In this document: positions 46,195 through 55,105 of the stretch, in pieces
Layout of the letters: every line of letters begins with the position of its first letter
How positions within the stretch are numbered: position 1 is the first letter of the stretch
Assembly: GCA_029936295.1 (NCBI GenBank)
Contig: JAPYTH010000002.1
Location: forward strand, 47,994-111,993
Source: TMED109 sp015660425
GTDB lineage: Bacteria > Pseudomonadota > Alphaproteobacteria > TMED109
Direction of reading: 5' to 3'
DNA length: 64,000 nucleotides
Made by a program: the position numbers and the translations under genes
The notes under the pieces: model-generated
Told to the model about the DNA's origin: nothing
What the model saw: the letters and a program-made list of their open reading frames with translations, nothing else
Database searches by the model: none

Positions 46195-47058
46195 ATGAAT
46201 AATAAAGTTTCATTTTTAGGTCTTGGTGTTATGGGTTATCCCATGGCCGGACACTTATCTAAGGTAGGTTATGAAGTTACAGTATATAATAGGACTAAAC
46301 CAAGAGCCGAACAATGGTGCAAAGAATTTAAAGGTTCTCTAGCTGCTACCCCATTAGAGGCCGTACAGGGCTCTTCTGTTGTTTTTTCATGTGTTGGGAA
46401 TGATAAAGATATTAAAGAAATTTGCATGGGAGATAATGGGGCTTTTTTAGGAATGGAAAAGGGAACAATTTTTGTAGACCACACAACAGCATCAGCAAAT
46501 ATTGCTAGAGAGCTTTCAATGACTTCTAAGAATTACTCAATAGCATTTCTTGATGCACCAGTTTCTGGAGGAGAAGCTGGTGCCATAAATGGTGCGTTAA
46601 CAGTTATGGTAGGTGGTAATGAGAAAGTTTTTAATAAAGCAAAACCTTATATTGATTCTTTTTCACAAGCTGTAACTCTTATGGGTGATACTGGGGCAGG
46701 TCAATTAACAAAAATGGTTAATCAAATTTGTATTGCAGGATTACTTCAAGGACTTTCAGAAGGAATAAAGTTTGGTATGTTATCAGGACTTGATATACCT
46801 AAGGTTGTAGAAGTAATTTCAAAAGGAGCTGCAGGTTCTTGGCAAATGCAAAATAGGGCAGAAACTATGTCTAAAGGGGAGTTTGATTTTGGTTTTGCAA
46901 TAGAATTAATGCATAAAGATTTACAGATTTGTATAAATGAATCTAAAAAGAATAATGCAAATTTACCAATAACAAAGACAATTGATGATTTTTATAAAAA
47001 ATTAATTGATAAAGGGTATAATAGAAATGATACCTCTTCTTTAATAAAGTTATTATAA
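46195..47058 (+). CDS. NAD(P)-dependent beta-hydroxyacid dehydrogenase (3-hydroxyisobutyrate / tartronate semialdehyde reductase family)
   Basis: Oxidoreductase of 287 residues. N-terminal Rossmann fold FLGLGVMGYPMAGHL, the substrate motif DAPVSGGEAGAINGALT, and the catalytic Lys segment GAGQLTKMVNQ, then a helical C-terminal domain. The exact substrate (3-hydroxyisobutyrate, tartronate semialdehyde, or glyoxylate/succinic semialdehyde) cannot be decided. ATAAGGAATAA precedes the ATG. Its stop shares the hexamer TTATAA with the stop of convergent mazG. Confidence 0.9.
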   Translation: MNNKVSFLGLGVMGYPMAGHLSKVGYEVTVYNRTKPRAEQWCKEFKGSLAATPLEAVQGSSVVFSCVGNDKDIKEICMGDNGAFLGMEKGTIFVDHTTASANIARELSMTSKNYSIAFLDAPVSGGEAGAINGALTVMVGGNEKVFNKAKPYIDSFSQAVTLMGDTGAGQLTKMVNQICIAGLLQGLSEGIKFGMLSGLDIPKVVEVISKGAAGSWQMQNRAETMSKGEFDFGFAIELMHKDLQICINESKKNNANLPITKTIDDFYKKLIDKGYNRNDTSSLIKLL

Positions 47059-47829
47059 TTTTTTTATGTTTTGCCAGCTTTTTTCTTTTATTATTGGGTC
47101 ACTTTGAGAGAATTTTGCATTATTTTCAAATTGTTTCAACATAAGCTTAAATCTAGATATAAACTTTTTATTAGCGTTTAATAAGGCAATTTCAGGGTTT
47201 ATTTTTAAGTGTCTAGATAAATTTACAACTGAAAATAGTAAATCTCCTACCTCTTCTTCTAGTTTTATATGATCGCTATTGATTTTTTCTTTTTCTTCTT
47301 TTACTTCATTTAATTCTTCTTTTACTTTTTTTAGCGGGCCTTCATAATTAACCCAATCAAATTTTAATTCTTTACTAATTAAACTTATTTCTAATGCTTG
47401 TAGTAAGGCAGGTTGTGAGATATTTAAAGTTTGGAAGGGGTTGTCTTTATCATTTATCTTGCCTTCCTTTATTTTAATTTTTTTCCATTGAACCTTTAAT
47501 TGTTTATTTGTTAATTTTTTTTTGGTTTTAAATACATGTGGATGTCTTCTAATTAATTTTTTATTTAACAAATTAACTACATCTTGAAAAGTAAAGATTT
47601 TTTCTTCTTCTTCTATAGTTGAGTGTAGTAATATTTGTAGTAATAAATCTCCTAATTCTTCCTTAATATCACGGCTTTCTTTATTTCTTATGGCATCTAC
47701 TACTTCGTAGGCTTCTTCTATCAAATATGGTAGTAGGGTCATGTGAGTTTGTTTTATATCCCAAGGACAACCGTCTTCTGGATTTCTTAATTTCTTTATA
47801 TTTTCTTCTAGTTTTTTAATTTCTGTCAT
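47053..47829 (-). CDS. mazG: Nucleoside triphosphate pyrophosphohydrolase MazG
   Basis: Hydrolyses NTPs to NMPs and pyrophosphate, a house-cleaning enzyme. 258 residues with two tandem MazG domains; the metal-binding acidic helices IEEAYEVVDAI and KEELGDLLLQ (first) and LEEEVGDLLFS (second) are visible, and the N-terminus reads LRNPEDGCPWDIKQTH. The ATG at 47829 has AGGA six bases upstream; the frame extends to an ATG at 47847. It ends tail-to-tail with the preceding dehydrogenase, overlapping by 6 bases. Confidence 0.95.
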   Translation of the reverse strand: MTEIKKLEENIKKLRNPEDGCPWDIKQTHMTLLPYLIEEAYEVVDAIRNKESRDIKEELGDLLLQILLHSTIEEEEKIFTFQDVVNLLNKKLIRRHPHVFKTKKKLTNKQLKVQWKKIKIKEGKINDKDNPFQTLNISQPALLQALEISLISKELKFDWVNYEGPLKKVKEELNEVKEEKEKINSDHIKLEEEVGDLLFSVVNLSRHLKINPEIALLNANKKFISRFKLMLKQFENNAKFSQSDPIIKEKSWQNIKKL

Positions 47830-47905
47830 TTTATATCCTAGGCGCATAATGTATATTATCAGAAATTATATACATTAATTTAAATATTAACATCAAATAA
47901 ATAAA

Positions 47906-48202
47906 TTAAGTCTTTGTTTTAAAAAAATTAAAAAAAATAAATAATACATTTCCTGTTGCTATCATAAGTATTATACATGTGAAAATAAGTAGAATAGCTT
48001 GTTCTGATGTAAAAATTTCTCCAAAAGACTTATATATATGTAGCCTAATAAAACCTAATAGTAATCCTGACAGGAAAAGATAGAGTAATTTTTTAGAAAT
48101 AGTCCTAACTAATATATTAGATGCAATAATAGTAGATAAAATCCACAAAATAGGATCTTTTATTGTGCCTAAGATAAGTATAGTAAAGAAATCTAATGTC
48201 AT
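47906..48202 (-). CDS. Unknown small membrane protein
   Basis: 98 residues that I do not recognise. Three to four hydrophobic helices (about 8-28, 37-52, 67-92) with few charged residues; an Arg-Lys rich turn (RTISKKLLY) sits between the first two. It starts 2 bases after the stop of the metallo-hydrolase gene upstream and so is probably co-transcribed with the dacA-metG-tatD run. No function proposed. Confidence 0.65.
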   Translation of the reverse strand: MTLDFFTILILGTIKDPILWILSTIIASNILVRTISKKLLYLFLSGLLLGFIRLHIYKSFGEIFTSEQAILLIFTCIILMIATGNVLFIFFNFFKTKT

Positions 48203-48204
48203 TA

Positions 48205-48975
48205 TTATGCTTTGATTACCATTCCGTCTATACCAGGTTCTACATTATTAGGACACTTGCTTTTTAATTCAGTATAATCAAGCCAATGACCCATATGTGT
48301 TAAAATAGCTTTTTTAGGTTTTAATTTTTCAATCCATGAAATGGTTTGTTCAAAATGTGAATGGCTATAATGTGGTTCATATCTAACACAATCTACAATC
48401 CATAAGTCTAAATTTTCTAACTGTCGAAAAGATTCATTAGAAAAATTATTAACATCTGTAGAATATGCAATGTTATTAAACCTATATCCTAAACTAAATT
48501 CTTTGCCATGAATTTGTTTTATGGCTTCAATGTTAATTCCTTCTACTATATTTTTTCCTATATTAATAATATTTGCTTCTAAACTTGGTACGGCTGGTCC
48601 ATATTTTGTTTCGAATGCATAGTCAAATTTCTTTTTAAGCTGATTTAAAGTGAATTTATCCCCATATATAGGTAAAGGTTTATTGTTTTTTCTTTGCCAA
48701 CAGAATGCCCTTAAATCATCTATTCCATGCACGTGGTCAGCATGGGAATGGGTATACAATACAGCATCTATATCTTTAATCTTAGCATCTAGCATTTGCA
48801 TACGTAAGTCAGGGCCAGTATCTACTAGCAATGTTTTATTATTAGTTTTAACTAATATAGATACCCTTCTTCTGGTATTTCTTATATCATTTGGATCACA
48901 AGGCCCCCAAATATTACCTATTAAAGGTACTCCTCCAGAGGATCCACATCCAAGAATTGTTATTTCTATACTCAT
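48205..48975 (-). CDS. Metallo-beta-lactamase-fold hydrolase, PhnP-like
   Basis: 256 residues. Zinc motif THSHADHVHGIDDLR with preceding LVDTGPDLR, and further His residues in YSHSHFEQ and LTHMGH. The opening ILGCGSSGGVP is typical of the PhnP / phosphoribosyl cyclic phosphodiesterase branch. In Alphaproteobacteria this gene routinely follows tatD, so it is more likely a housekeeping hydrolase than part of phosphonate metabolism; no phn genes are nearby. The start overlaps the tatD stop by 4 bases. Confidence 0.9.
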   Translation of the reverse strand: MSIEITILGCGSSGGVPLIGNIWGPCDPNDIRNTRRRVSILVKTNNKTLLVDTGPDLRMQMLDAKIKDIDAVLYTHSHADHVHGIDDLRAFCWQRKNNKPLPIYGDKFTLNQLKKKFDYAFETKYGPAVPSLEANIINIGKNIVEGINIEAIKQIHGKEFSLGYRFNNIAYSTDVNNFSNESFRQLENLDLWIVDCVRYEPHYSHSHFEQTISWIEKLKPKKAILTHMGHWLDYTELKSKCPNNVEPGIDGMVIKA

Positions 48976-49748
48976 AATTTAGCTCTAGTAAATAAATTAA
49001 AAAAATTATTAGTTGTAATTTTTATAGTATCTTCAATTGATATATTTTTTATTTCAGATACTTTTTTAAGTGTTTCTGTTATATATGCAGGTTCATTTCT
49101 CCCACCCCTATATGGAATTGGAGCTAAGAAAGGAGCATCAGTTTCTACTAAAATTTTATCAATGGGTATAGCTTCACAGGATTTTCTTATATTCTCTGTA
49201 TTTTTAAAAGTTATTATTCCTGAAAAAGATATATAAAAACCAATGCTTAATGCTGCATCTGCTAAATCTTGACTTGCCGTAAAGCAATGAATGACACCCG
49301 TAAACTTTTGCTTTCTATATTCTTTAGTTAATATTTCAATTATGTCATCATCGGCATCACGAGCATGTATAATTAAAGGTAAATTAGTTTCTCTACTTAC
49401 TTCTATATGCTTATACAATGATTCAATTTGCACTTCTCTTTTACTATTTTCGTAAAAATAATCTAATCCTGTCTCCCCTATTCCAATTACTTTATCATTC
49501 TTACATAAATCTAAAATTTGTTTTTTAGAAATATGGGTTTCATCTTCAGCATTATGAGGATGGGTACCTATAGAGCACCATATATGAGGATATTTTAGTG
49601 AAATATCTAAAATTTTGGGAAATTCTAAAATTTTAGTACAAATAGTTTGAATTCCGAATACTTTGTTATTTTTTGCATTTTCTAATATCTTATGAAAATC
49701 ATCTTTAAATTCTTTAAAATCTAAATGACAATGGGTATCTATTATCAT
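48972..49748 (-). CDS. tatD: TatD family metal-dependent deoxyribonuclease
   Basis: TIM-barrel hydrolase with 3'-5' DNA or RNA exonuclease activity in characterised members. 258 residues. Metal ligands in IDTHCHLDF, GIGETGLDYFYE, HARDADDD, IHCFTAS and LVETDAPFLAP. It sits directly after metG (2 bases), the conserved metG-tatD-hydrolase order. Confidence 0.94.
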   Translation of the reverse strand: MIIDTHCHLDFKEFKDDFHKILENAKNNKVFGIQTICTKILEFPKILDISLKYPHIWCSIGTHPHNAEDETHISKKQILDLCKNDKVIGIGETGLDYFYENSKREVQIESLYKHIEVSRETNLPLIIHARDADDDIIEILTKEYRKQKFTGVIHCFTASQDLADAALSIGFYISFSGIITFKNTENIRKSCEAIPIDKILVETDAPFLAPIPYRGGRNEPAYITETLKKVSEIKNISIEDTIKITTNNFFNLFTRAKL

Positions 49749-49750
49749 TA

Positions 49751-51295
49751 CTACTCCTTAACTTCTAGCCTTGGAAAAACTCCTTCAGGCTTAGGATAAT
49801 GTATTTCGGGCGTTAATTCATCATTAAAATTTTTATATTTTCTTTTATCTTTAGAAATTGATAATTGATCAAGAATTTTATTTGCCCCAATAGGTACAAA
49901 ATTAAGAGCAATTAAACTGACTTTCCTAATTATAGTACATAAAACAAATAAAACTGTTTTCATTCGCATCAAATCCGTTTTCTTAAGAGCCCAAGGAGCT
50001 TGCTCATCTATATAAGTATTTGATTTTCTAATTATTACCCACAATTCCTCTAAGGCGTTTGTTACCTGATAATTACCCATATAAGTTATAATGTTGCCCA
50101 TAATAGAATTCATTTCATTTAGAAGTACTTCATCTTTCTTTGTAAATTTTGTATATTTAGGTGATATGCCCCCATTGTTTTTATGTATAAAAGATAAAAC
50201 TCTTTGTGCAAGATTTCCATAGTCGTTTGCTAAATCTGCATTAACTCTCTTAATTAATGCATCCTCAGAAAAATCTCCATCTTGTCCAAATCTTACTTCT
50301 CTTAGTAAAAAATATTTAAATTGATCTAATCCATAATTATTAATTATATGGTTTGGGTTTATAACATTACCTGTAGATTTAGACATTTTCTCACCGTTTA
50401 CAGTCCACCATCCATGTGCATATATTTTTTTAGGAAGCTCAATATTAGCTGCCATTAGAAAAGCTGGCCAATATATTGCATGAAAACGAAGTATATCTTT
50501 CCCTACAACGTGTATATTAGCAGGCCAATATTTTTTCCAATTATTAGAATCTGTATTCGGATAATCTACACCAGATAAGTAATTAGTTAATGCATCAAGC
50601 CAAACATAGATAATATGTTTTTCATTTGAAGGAACAGGTATACCCCATTTAAAGGTAGTTCTTGATATAGATAAATCCTCCAAACCTTTATTTACAAAAC
50701 TTAAGACCTCATTATATCTAGTTTTAGGTGATACGAAGTCGGGGTTAGCTTTATAAAATTTTAGTAATTTATCTTGCCATGATGAAAGTTTAAAAAAATA
50801 GGAAGGTTCTTCCAGCCATTCTACTTCAGATCCATTTGGTGCAATATTTTTTCCATTAGACTTTTCTGTAATTTCATCACTAGAATAAAAAGCTTCATCT
50901 CTAATAGAATACCAGCCAGAATATTTGTCTATATAAATATCACCTGTCTCTTCTAGTTTTTTCCATAAACTCTCAACGGCATTTTTATGTCTTAATTCAG
51001 TTGTTCTGATAAAATCATTATTATTAACTTCTAATTTTTTTGTTAAGTCTAGAAAACTTCTAGATACTTTATCTGTAAATTCTTGCGGATTAATACCTGC
51101 AGCTAAAGCTGATTTTTCTACTTTTTGTCCATGTTCATCTGTCCCTGTTAAGAAGTTTACGTCTTTACCTAACCATTTATTGAAGTTTGCAATGGTGTCA
51201 CAAATAATTGTAGTATAGGCATGACCTATATGAGGAACATCATTTACATAATATATTGGAGTCGTAATATAAAAATTTTTATCTTTTTTATCCAT
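49751..51295 (-). CDS. metG: Methionyl-tRNA synthetase
   Basis: Charges initiator and elongator tRNA-Met. 514 residues, the short form without a C-terminal dimerisation domain. HIGH motif in DVPHIGHAYT; KMSKS in GEKMSKSTGNVI. No cysteine knuckle is visible between the two halves, as in other zinc-less forms. Five bases downstream of holB. Confidence 0.96.
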   Translation of the reverse strand: MDKKDKNFYITTPIYYVNDVPHIGHAYTTIICDTIANFNKWLGKDVNFLTGTDEHGQKVEKSALAAGINPQEFTDKVSRSFLDLTKKLEVNNNDFIRTTELRHKNAVESLWKKLEETGDIYIDKYSGWYSIRDEAFYSSDEITEKSNGKNIAPNGSEVEWLEEPSYFFKLSSWQDKLLKFYKANPDFVSPKTRYNEVLSFVNKGLEDLSISRTTFKWGIPVPSNEKHIIYVWLDALTNYLSGVDYPNTDSNNWKKYWPANIHVVGKDILRFHAIYWPAFLMAANIELPKKIYAHGWWTVNGEKMSKSTGNVINPNHIINNYGLDQFKYFLLREVRFGQDGDFSEDALIKRVNADLANDYGNLAQRVLSFIHKNNGGISPKYTKFTKKDEVLLNEMNSIMGNIITYMGNYQVTNALEELWVIIRKSNTYIDEQAPWALKKTDLMRMKTVLFVLCTIIRKVSLIALNFVPIGANKILDQLSISKDKRKYKNFNDELTPEIHYPKPEGVFPRLEVKE

Positions 51296-51300
51296 TACGC

Positions 51301-52416
51301 TTAATCCAATACATTTTTGTTTATTTTGAACTTTTTAATATTTTCAACCATATTAATAATAGCCTGTCTTTTATCTAAATTAAGTTCACAAGTTTTATTA
51401 ATTTGTGTAAAAATGTTTTCCCATAAGGAAGGTATATCTGAAATATTAAAATTATTTATAAAATATTCTTGAGAACTTTTTTCATTAATAGATAAATCTA
51501 ATTTAATTAAATTTAATGATCTTCTAAAAGTCCTATTTAAAAATATTGTTATTAATAAGTTTAGAATTTTTATTCCATATATATTTTTACTATTAGTGCT
51601 GTAACTCATTAATTTATCTATAATATTTAAGTCTATATTTGGAATATGCAGAAAAATATCAGTTAAATAATCATATATTTCCAAGCCATTATTATTAAGC
51701 AACATTAACGCTTTACCAGGACTTCCATTAGAAATTATATTTAACTTATATAAGTTTTCTTCATTTTCATTTATACTATTATTTTTGATTATTAATTTTG
51801 TGTCATCATCATTTAATGCTGAAAATCTAAGGATTCTGCATCTAGATCTAATAGTATCTAAAACATTAGATTTATTGCTAGAAATTAAAAATATCAAACA
51901 TTTTATTGGAGGTTCTTCTAATATTTTTAGTAATGAATTTGAACCATGCTTGTTTAGATTATCTAAACTATCTATTATTGCTATCCTCCAACCATTTTCA
52001 CCTGAAGTTTTTGAAAAAAAATTTTCAATTTCACGGACGTTGCTTACAGGAATTATCTCTTGTGAATATAGAGATTTATCAATATTAACTCTTTCTATAA
52101 TTTTTAAATCAACATGAGTATTTTCAGAAACTCTATTATGTATTAAATTTTTCTCTTCAAAATTGAAATTTAATACATTATTAGGTTGTGATTCAATGTC
52201 AGAGAATAGTGATATTTCATTATCTTGAGCTTTATTTAATGAAAGAATTGATCTTGCAGCACAATACGCAAATGTAGCTTTTCCAATTCCTGCAGGTCCT
52301 TCAAGTAGCCATGAATGATGCAAACAATTATTAAAAAAAGCATTTTCAAAAACAGTTTTTTCTTTTACATGTCCAATGAAACTTTTTGTATGTTTAGGAT
52401 GTATATGGAATGACAT
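51301..52416 (-). CDS. holB: DNA polymerase III delta prime subunit
   Basis: Clamp-loader subunit. 371 residues, divergent. It has a P-loop-like LEGPAGIGKATFA near the N-terminus, the segment LLKILEEPP typical of the clamp-loader family, and SNKSNVLDTIRSRCRILRF with the SRC motif (SRCRI). I do not see the four-Cys zinc module of the enterobacterial protein. Identity rests on these motifs and on the position between tmk and metG. Confidence 0.9.
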   Translation of the reverse strand: MSFHIHPKHTKSFIGHVKEKTVFENAFFNNCLHHSWLLEGPAGIGKATFAYCAARSILSLNKAQDNEISLFSDIESQPNNVLNFNFEEKNLIHNRVSENTHVDLKIIERVNIDKSLYSQEIIPVSNVREIENFFSKTSGENGWRIAIIDSLDNLNKHGSNSLLKILEEPPIKCLIFLISSNKSNVLDTIRSRCRILRFSALNDDDTKLIIKNNSINENEENLYKLNIISNGSPGKALMLLNNNGLEIYDYLTDIFLHIPNIDLNIIDKLMSYSTNSKNIYGIKILNLLITIFLNRTFRRSLNLIKLDLSINEKSSQEYFINNFNISDIPSLWENIFTQINKTCELNLDKRQAIINMVENIKKFKINKNVLD

Positions 52417-52431
52417 AGTTCATTTTTCTTA

Positions 52432-53070
52432 CTAAATAATTATTTTATTTACTGAAGCTAAAATTATTTTACTGATACTTTCTATACTATTGGAAGCATT
52501 AATAATAATGTATCTTTTATCTATTTTTTCTAAGCTTAAAAAATAATTCCTTACTTTTTTGTGAAAATTTATATCAAATTTTTCATACCTATTATTATTA
52601 TCCCTTTTATTAGCTCTTATTAATGAATTTTTAATATCCATATCAAATATAAAAGTTATGTTAGGGATAATATTTTCTGTTACTTCTTTAATTATATAAG
52701 TTAAAAATTTCTTATTTACTCCTTGACCAATTCCTTGGTAAGCTATTGTGGAATCTGTAAAGCGGTCACAAATAACAATTTTATTTTTTAATAACGCGGG
52801 TTTTATTACTCTCATTACATGTTCTCTTCTTGCTGCATTATGCATTAGAGCTTCGGTTAGCCCATCCCATTTATCTATTGAACCCTTTACAAGTAAATTT
52901 CTTATTTCTTCCGCCTCATCACATCCTCCAGGCTCTCTAGTTAAAATTGTATTAACATTATTAGAAATAAAATAGTCATATAGTATTTTAGCCTGAGTGC
53001 TTTTTCCCGTTCCTTCTCCTCCTTCAAAAGTAATAAATAATCCTTTAGATAGTATATCTTTATCTATCAT
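52432..53070 (-). CDS. tmk: Thymidylate kinase
   Basis: Phosphorylates dTMP to dTDP. 212 residues. P-loop FEGGEGTGKSTQ, TREPGG, and the DR(Y/F) motif CDRFTDSTIAYQGIGQG. The frame extends to 53088, but the ATG at 53070 overlaps the upstream dacA stop as ATGA and gives a normal-length enzyme, so I take that. It lies between dacA and holB as usual in this class. Confidence 0.95.
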   Translation of the reverse strand: MIDKDILSKGLFITFEGGEGTGKSTQAKILYDYFISNNVNTILTREPGGCDEAEEIRNLLVKGSIDKWDGLTEALMHNAARREHVMRVIKPALLKNKIVICDRFTDSTIAYQGIGQGVNKKFLTYIIKEVTENIIPNITFIFDMDIKNSLIRANKRDNNNRYEKFDINFHKKVRNYFLSLEKIDKRYIIINASNSIESISKIILASVNKIII

Positions 53071-54266
53071 TGAATTGGGTTTCCCCAAATTAGATAAGAA
53101 AGAGATCCAAATAATCTACCCATTGGGCCTGCTTTATTAATTTCATATTCTAAATAAAGTTTATGTTCGGATACTAGTTCTCCGTTATTAGTTTTAATTA
53201 GTAACTTGGCAACAGATGTATCTTTATTTAATGGAGGCATTAATGGTGCTATATATTTTACTATAGCTTTTAGATCATTTTTTTTATTTGCTTTAGATAA
53301 CGTTAGAACAATTTTTTCTTTTACTATAAGAGGAACTGTTGGTCTATTGCCTAACCAAATATTAGCAACATCTACAATTTCATTTTTTTCAAATAATACT
53401 ATATTTTGAAACTCTCTAAAGCCCCAACTTAATATTCTTTCTGCCTCTGTAGCTCTTAATTTTTTCCCTTCTACCCCATTTAAGACTAAGATTAATCTTT
53501 TTCCATTCTCCTGAACAGCGGACGCTACTAATCCGTGGCCACTTATCTTGGTATAGCCAGTCTTGAGACCATCTGCTCCTATGTCTTGATATAATACAGG
53601 GTTTCTATTTGATTGAGCAATACCATTATAAGTGAATTTTTTTTCTGAAAAATAATGCATATATTCAGGGAATTCCTTGTAAAGTTTATTTGCTAGTTTG
53701 GCTAAATCTAATGAAGACATAAGATGGTTTTTATCAGGCCAACCAGTAGAGTTGGTAAAATGGCTATCTTTTAGTCCTAATTCAATTGATTTTTCATTCA
53801 TTTTTTCTGCAAAAGCTTCTTCGGAGCCATTTAATGCTTCTGCAATAACAATACAGGCATCATTACCAGATTGAACTATTATACCTCTTAATAGTTCTTC
53901 AACGGTGACTTTAGTTAAAGGTTCAAGAAACATACTTGAGCCACTTGGTGATAATTCTTTACCATTCTTTTTATCTTTTTTTCTCCATGCATTCTCACTA
54001 ACTAATAATTCTGTATCAAGGCTAATTCTGTCTAGTTTAATAGCTTCAAATACCATGTATATTGTCATTAGTTTGCTCATAGATGCTGGAGCCATTGCTA
54101 CTTTAGAGTTTTTGTTAAGTAATATTCTACCTGAATCATAGTCCATCAGAATTGCATATTTTGCTGAAGTATTAATTATTGTTTGTGAGAAAGCATTATT
54201 TAAGTTAAATAAAAATAAAATACTTAACAATACTTTTAAAGAGCACATCATTGATTTTTTAAACAT
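53067..54266 (-). CDS. dacA: D-alanyl-D-alanine carboxypeptidase (PBP5/6 type)
   Basis: Trims the terminal D-Ala from peptidoglycan stem peptides in the periplasm. 399 residues with signal peptide ending near NNAFSQ. Penicillin-binding motifs: Ser62-Met-Ser-Lys65 (SMSK), SGND and DGLKTGYTK. A C-terminal beta domain follows the catalytic domain. The stop overlaps tmk by four bases. Upstream lies rlpA, another wall enzyme, 29 bases away. Confidence 0.95.
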   Translation of the reverse strand: MFKKSMMCSLKVLLSILFLFNLNNAFSQTIINTSAKYAILMDYDSGRILLNKNSKVAMAPASMSKLMTIYMVFEAIKLDRISLDTELLVSENAWRKKDKKNGKELSPSGSSMFLEPLTKVTVEELLRGIIVQSGNDACIVIAEALNGSEEAFAEKMNEKSIELGLKDSHFTNSTGWPDKNHLMSSLDLAKLANKLYKEFPEYMHYFSEKKFTYNGIAQSNRNPVLYQDIGADGLKTGYTKISGHGLVASAVQENGKRLILVLNGVEGKKLRATEAERILSWGFREFQNIVLFEKNEIVDVANIWLGNRPTVPLIVKEKIVLTLSKANKKNDLKAIVKYIAPLMPPLNKDTSVAKLLIKTNNGELVSEHKLYLEYEINKAGPMGRLFGSLSYLIWGNPIQ

Positions 54267-54295
54267 ATAATCTCCTACTTAAAATTTAGTATAAA

Positions 54296-55105
54296 CTATT
54301 CTATAATTAATTTAGTATTAATCTCATCATCTTTAAGTTTTCTATGCACGTACATTGCTTTTTCATTATTTACTATGGGACCTATTTTAACTATATATAA
54401 AACACTCTCACTTACATTAGAAGTTTTAATAAATACCTTATGATTAATATAATCTATTTTTCGTAGTTTTTCTGATAATCTATCCGCATTGTTAGCTTCT
54501 TTAAAAACTCCAACTTGCAAAAATATTCTTTGATTATTATATGCTTTATTATCTACAATATTGGCATTGTGACTGTTATTTAGTAAATGAGCTCCATAAT
54601 CAATTATTTCTACACTAACTTTTCCAGTACCTTTTTCAATTATATCTAATAACTGTGCTGACTTATAGGATAAGTCAATTATTCTATCTCCTACAAATGG
54701 TCCTCTATCATTAATTCTTATTACTATACTTCTATTATTTTCTAGATTTGTTACTTTTACTAGACTAGGTAATGGTAATGTTTTGTGGGCTGCTGTTACA
54801 TCATATTGATTAAAAATTTCGCCATTTGCCGTAAGTTTACCATCAAATTTTGGTCCATACCAAGATGCTATGCCTTCCTGATAATAATTTGGGTCTTCTA
54901 AAGGAATATATTTTATACCATTTATATGATAAGGATTACCAACTTTATAGTAGGGTTTAATTTTTCCATTATTATAATATTTTTTCTTATTCTCATCTGT
55001 GTTTTTATTTGCATTGATTACCTTTTTTGTAAGATGGTTAGCTAAATTTAATTCAGCACATGCAGACATTAAGAATAATGCTATAATTAAAATAAAATGT
55101 TTCAA
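54296..55105 (-). CDS. rlpA: RlpA-like septal lipoprotein with SPOR domain
   Basis: Outer-membrane lipoprotein family; characterised members are lytic transglycosylases acting on peptide-free glycan strands at the septum. 269 residues. Lipobox LMSAC at the end of the signal peptide; double-psi beta barrel with GIASWYGPKFDGKLTANGE, AAHKTLPLPS and NDRGPFVGDR; C-terminal SPOR domain starting near IFLQVGVF. The start overlaps the mltB stop (55102-55105). Part of the wall-remodelling group with mltB and dacA. Confidence 0.94.
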   Translation of the reverse strand: MKHFILIIALFLMSACAELNLANHLTKKVINANKNTDENKKKYYNNGKIKPYYKVGNPYHINGIKYIPLEDPNYYQEGIASWYGPKFDGKLTANGEIFNQYDVTAAHKTLPLPSLVKVTNLENNRSIVIRINDRGPFVGDRIIDLSYKSAQLLDIIEKGTGKVSVEIIDYGAHLLNNSHNANIVDNKAYNNQRIFLQVGVFKEANNADRLSEKLRKIDYINHKVFIKTSNVSESVLYIVKIGPIVNNEKAMYVHRKLKDDEINTKLIIE

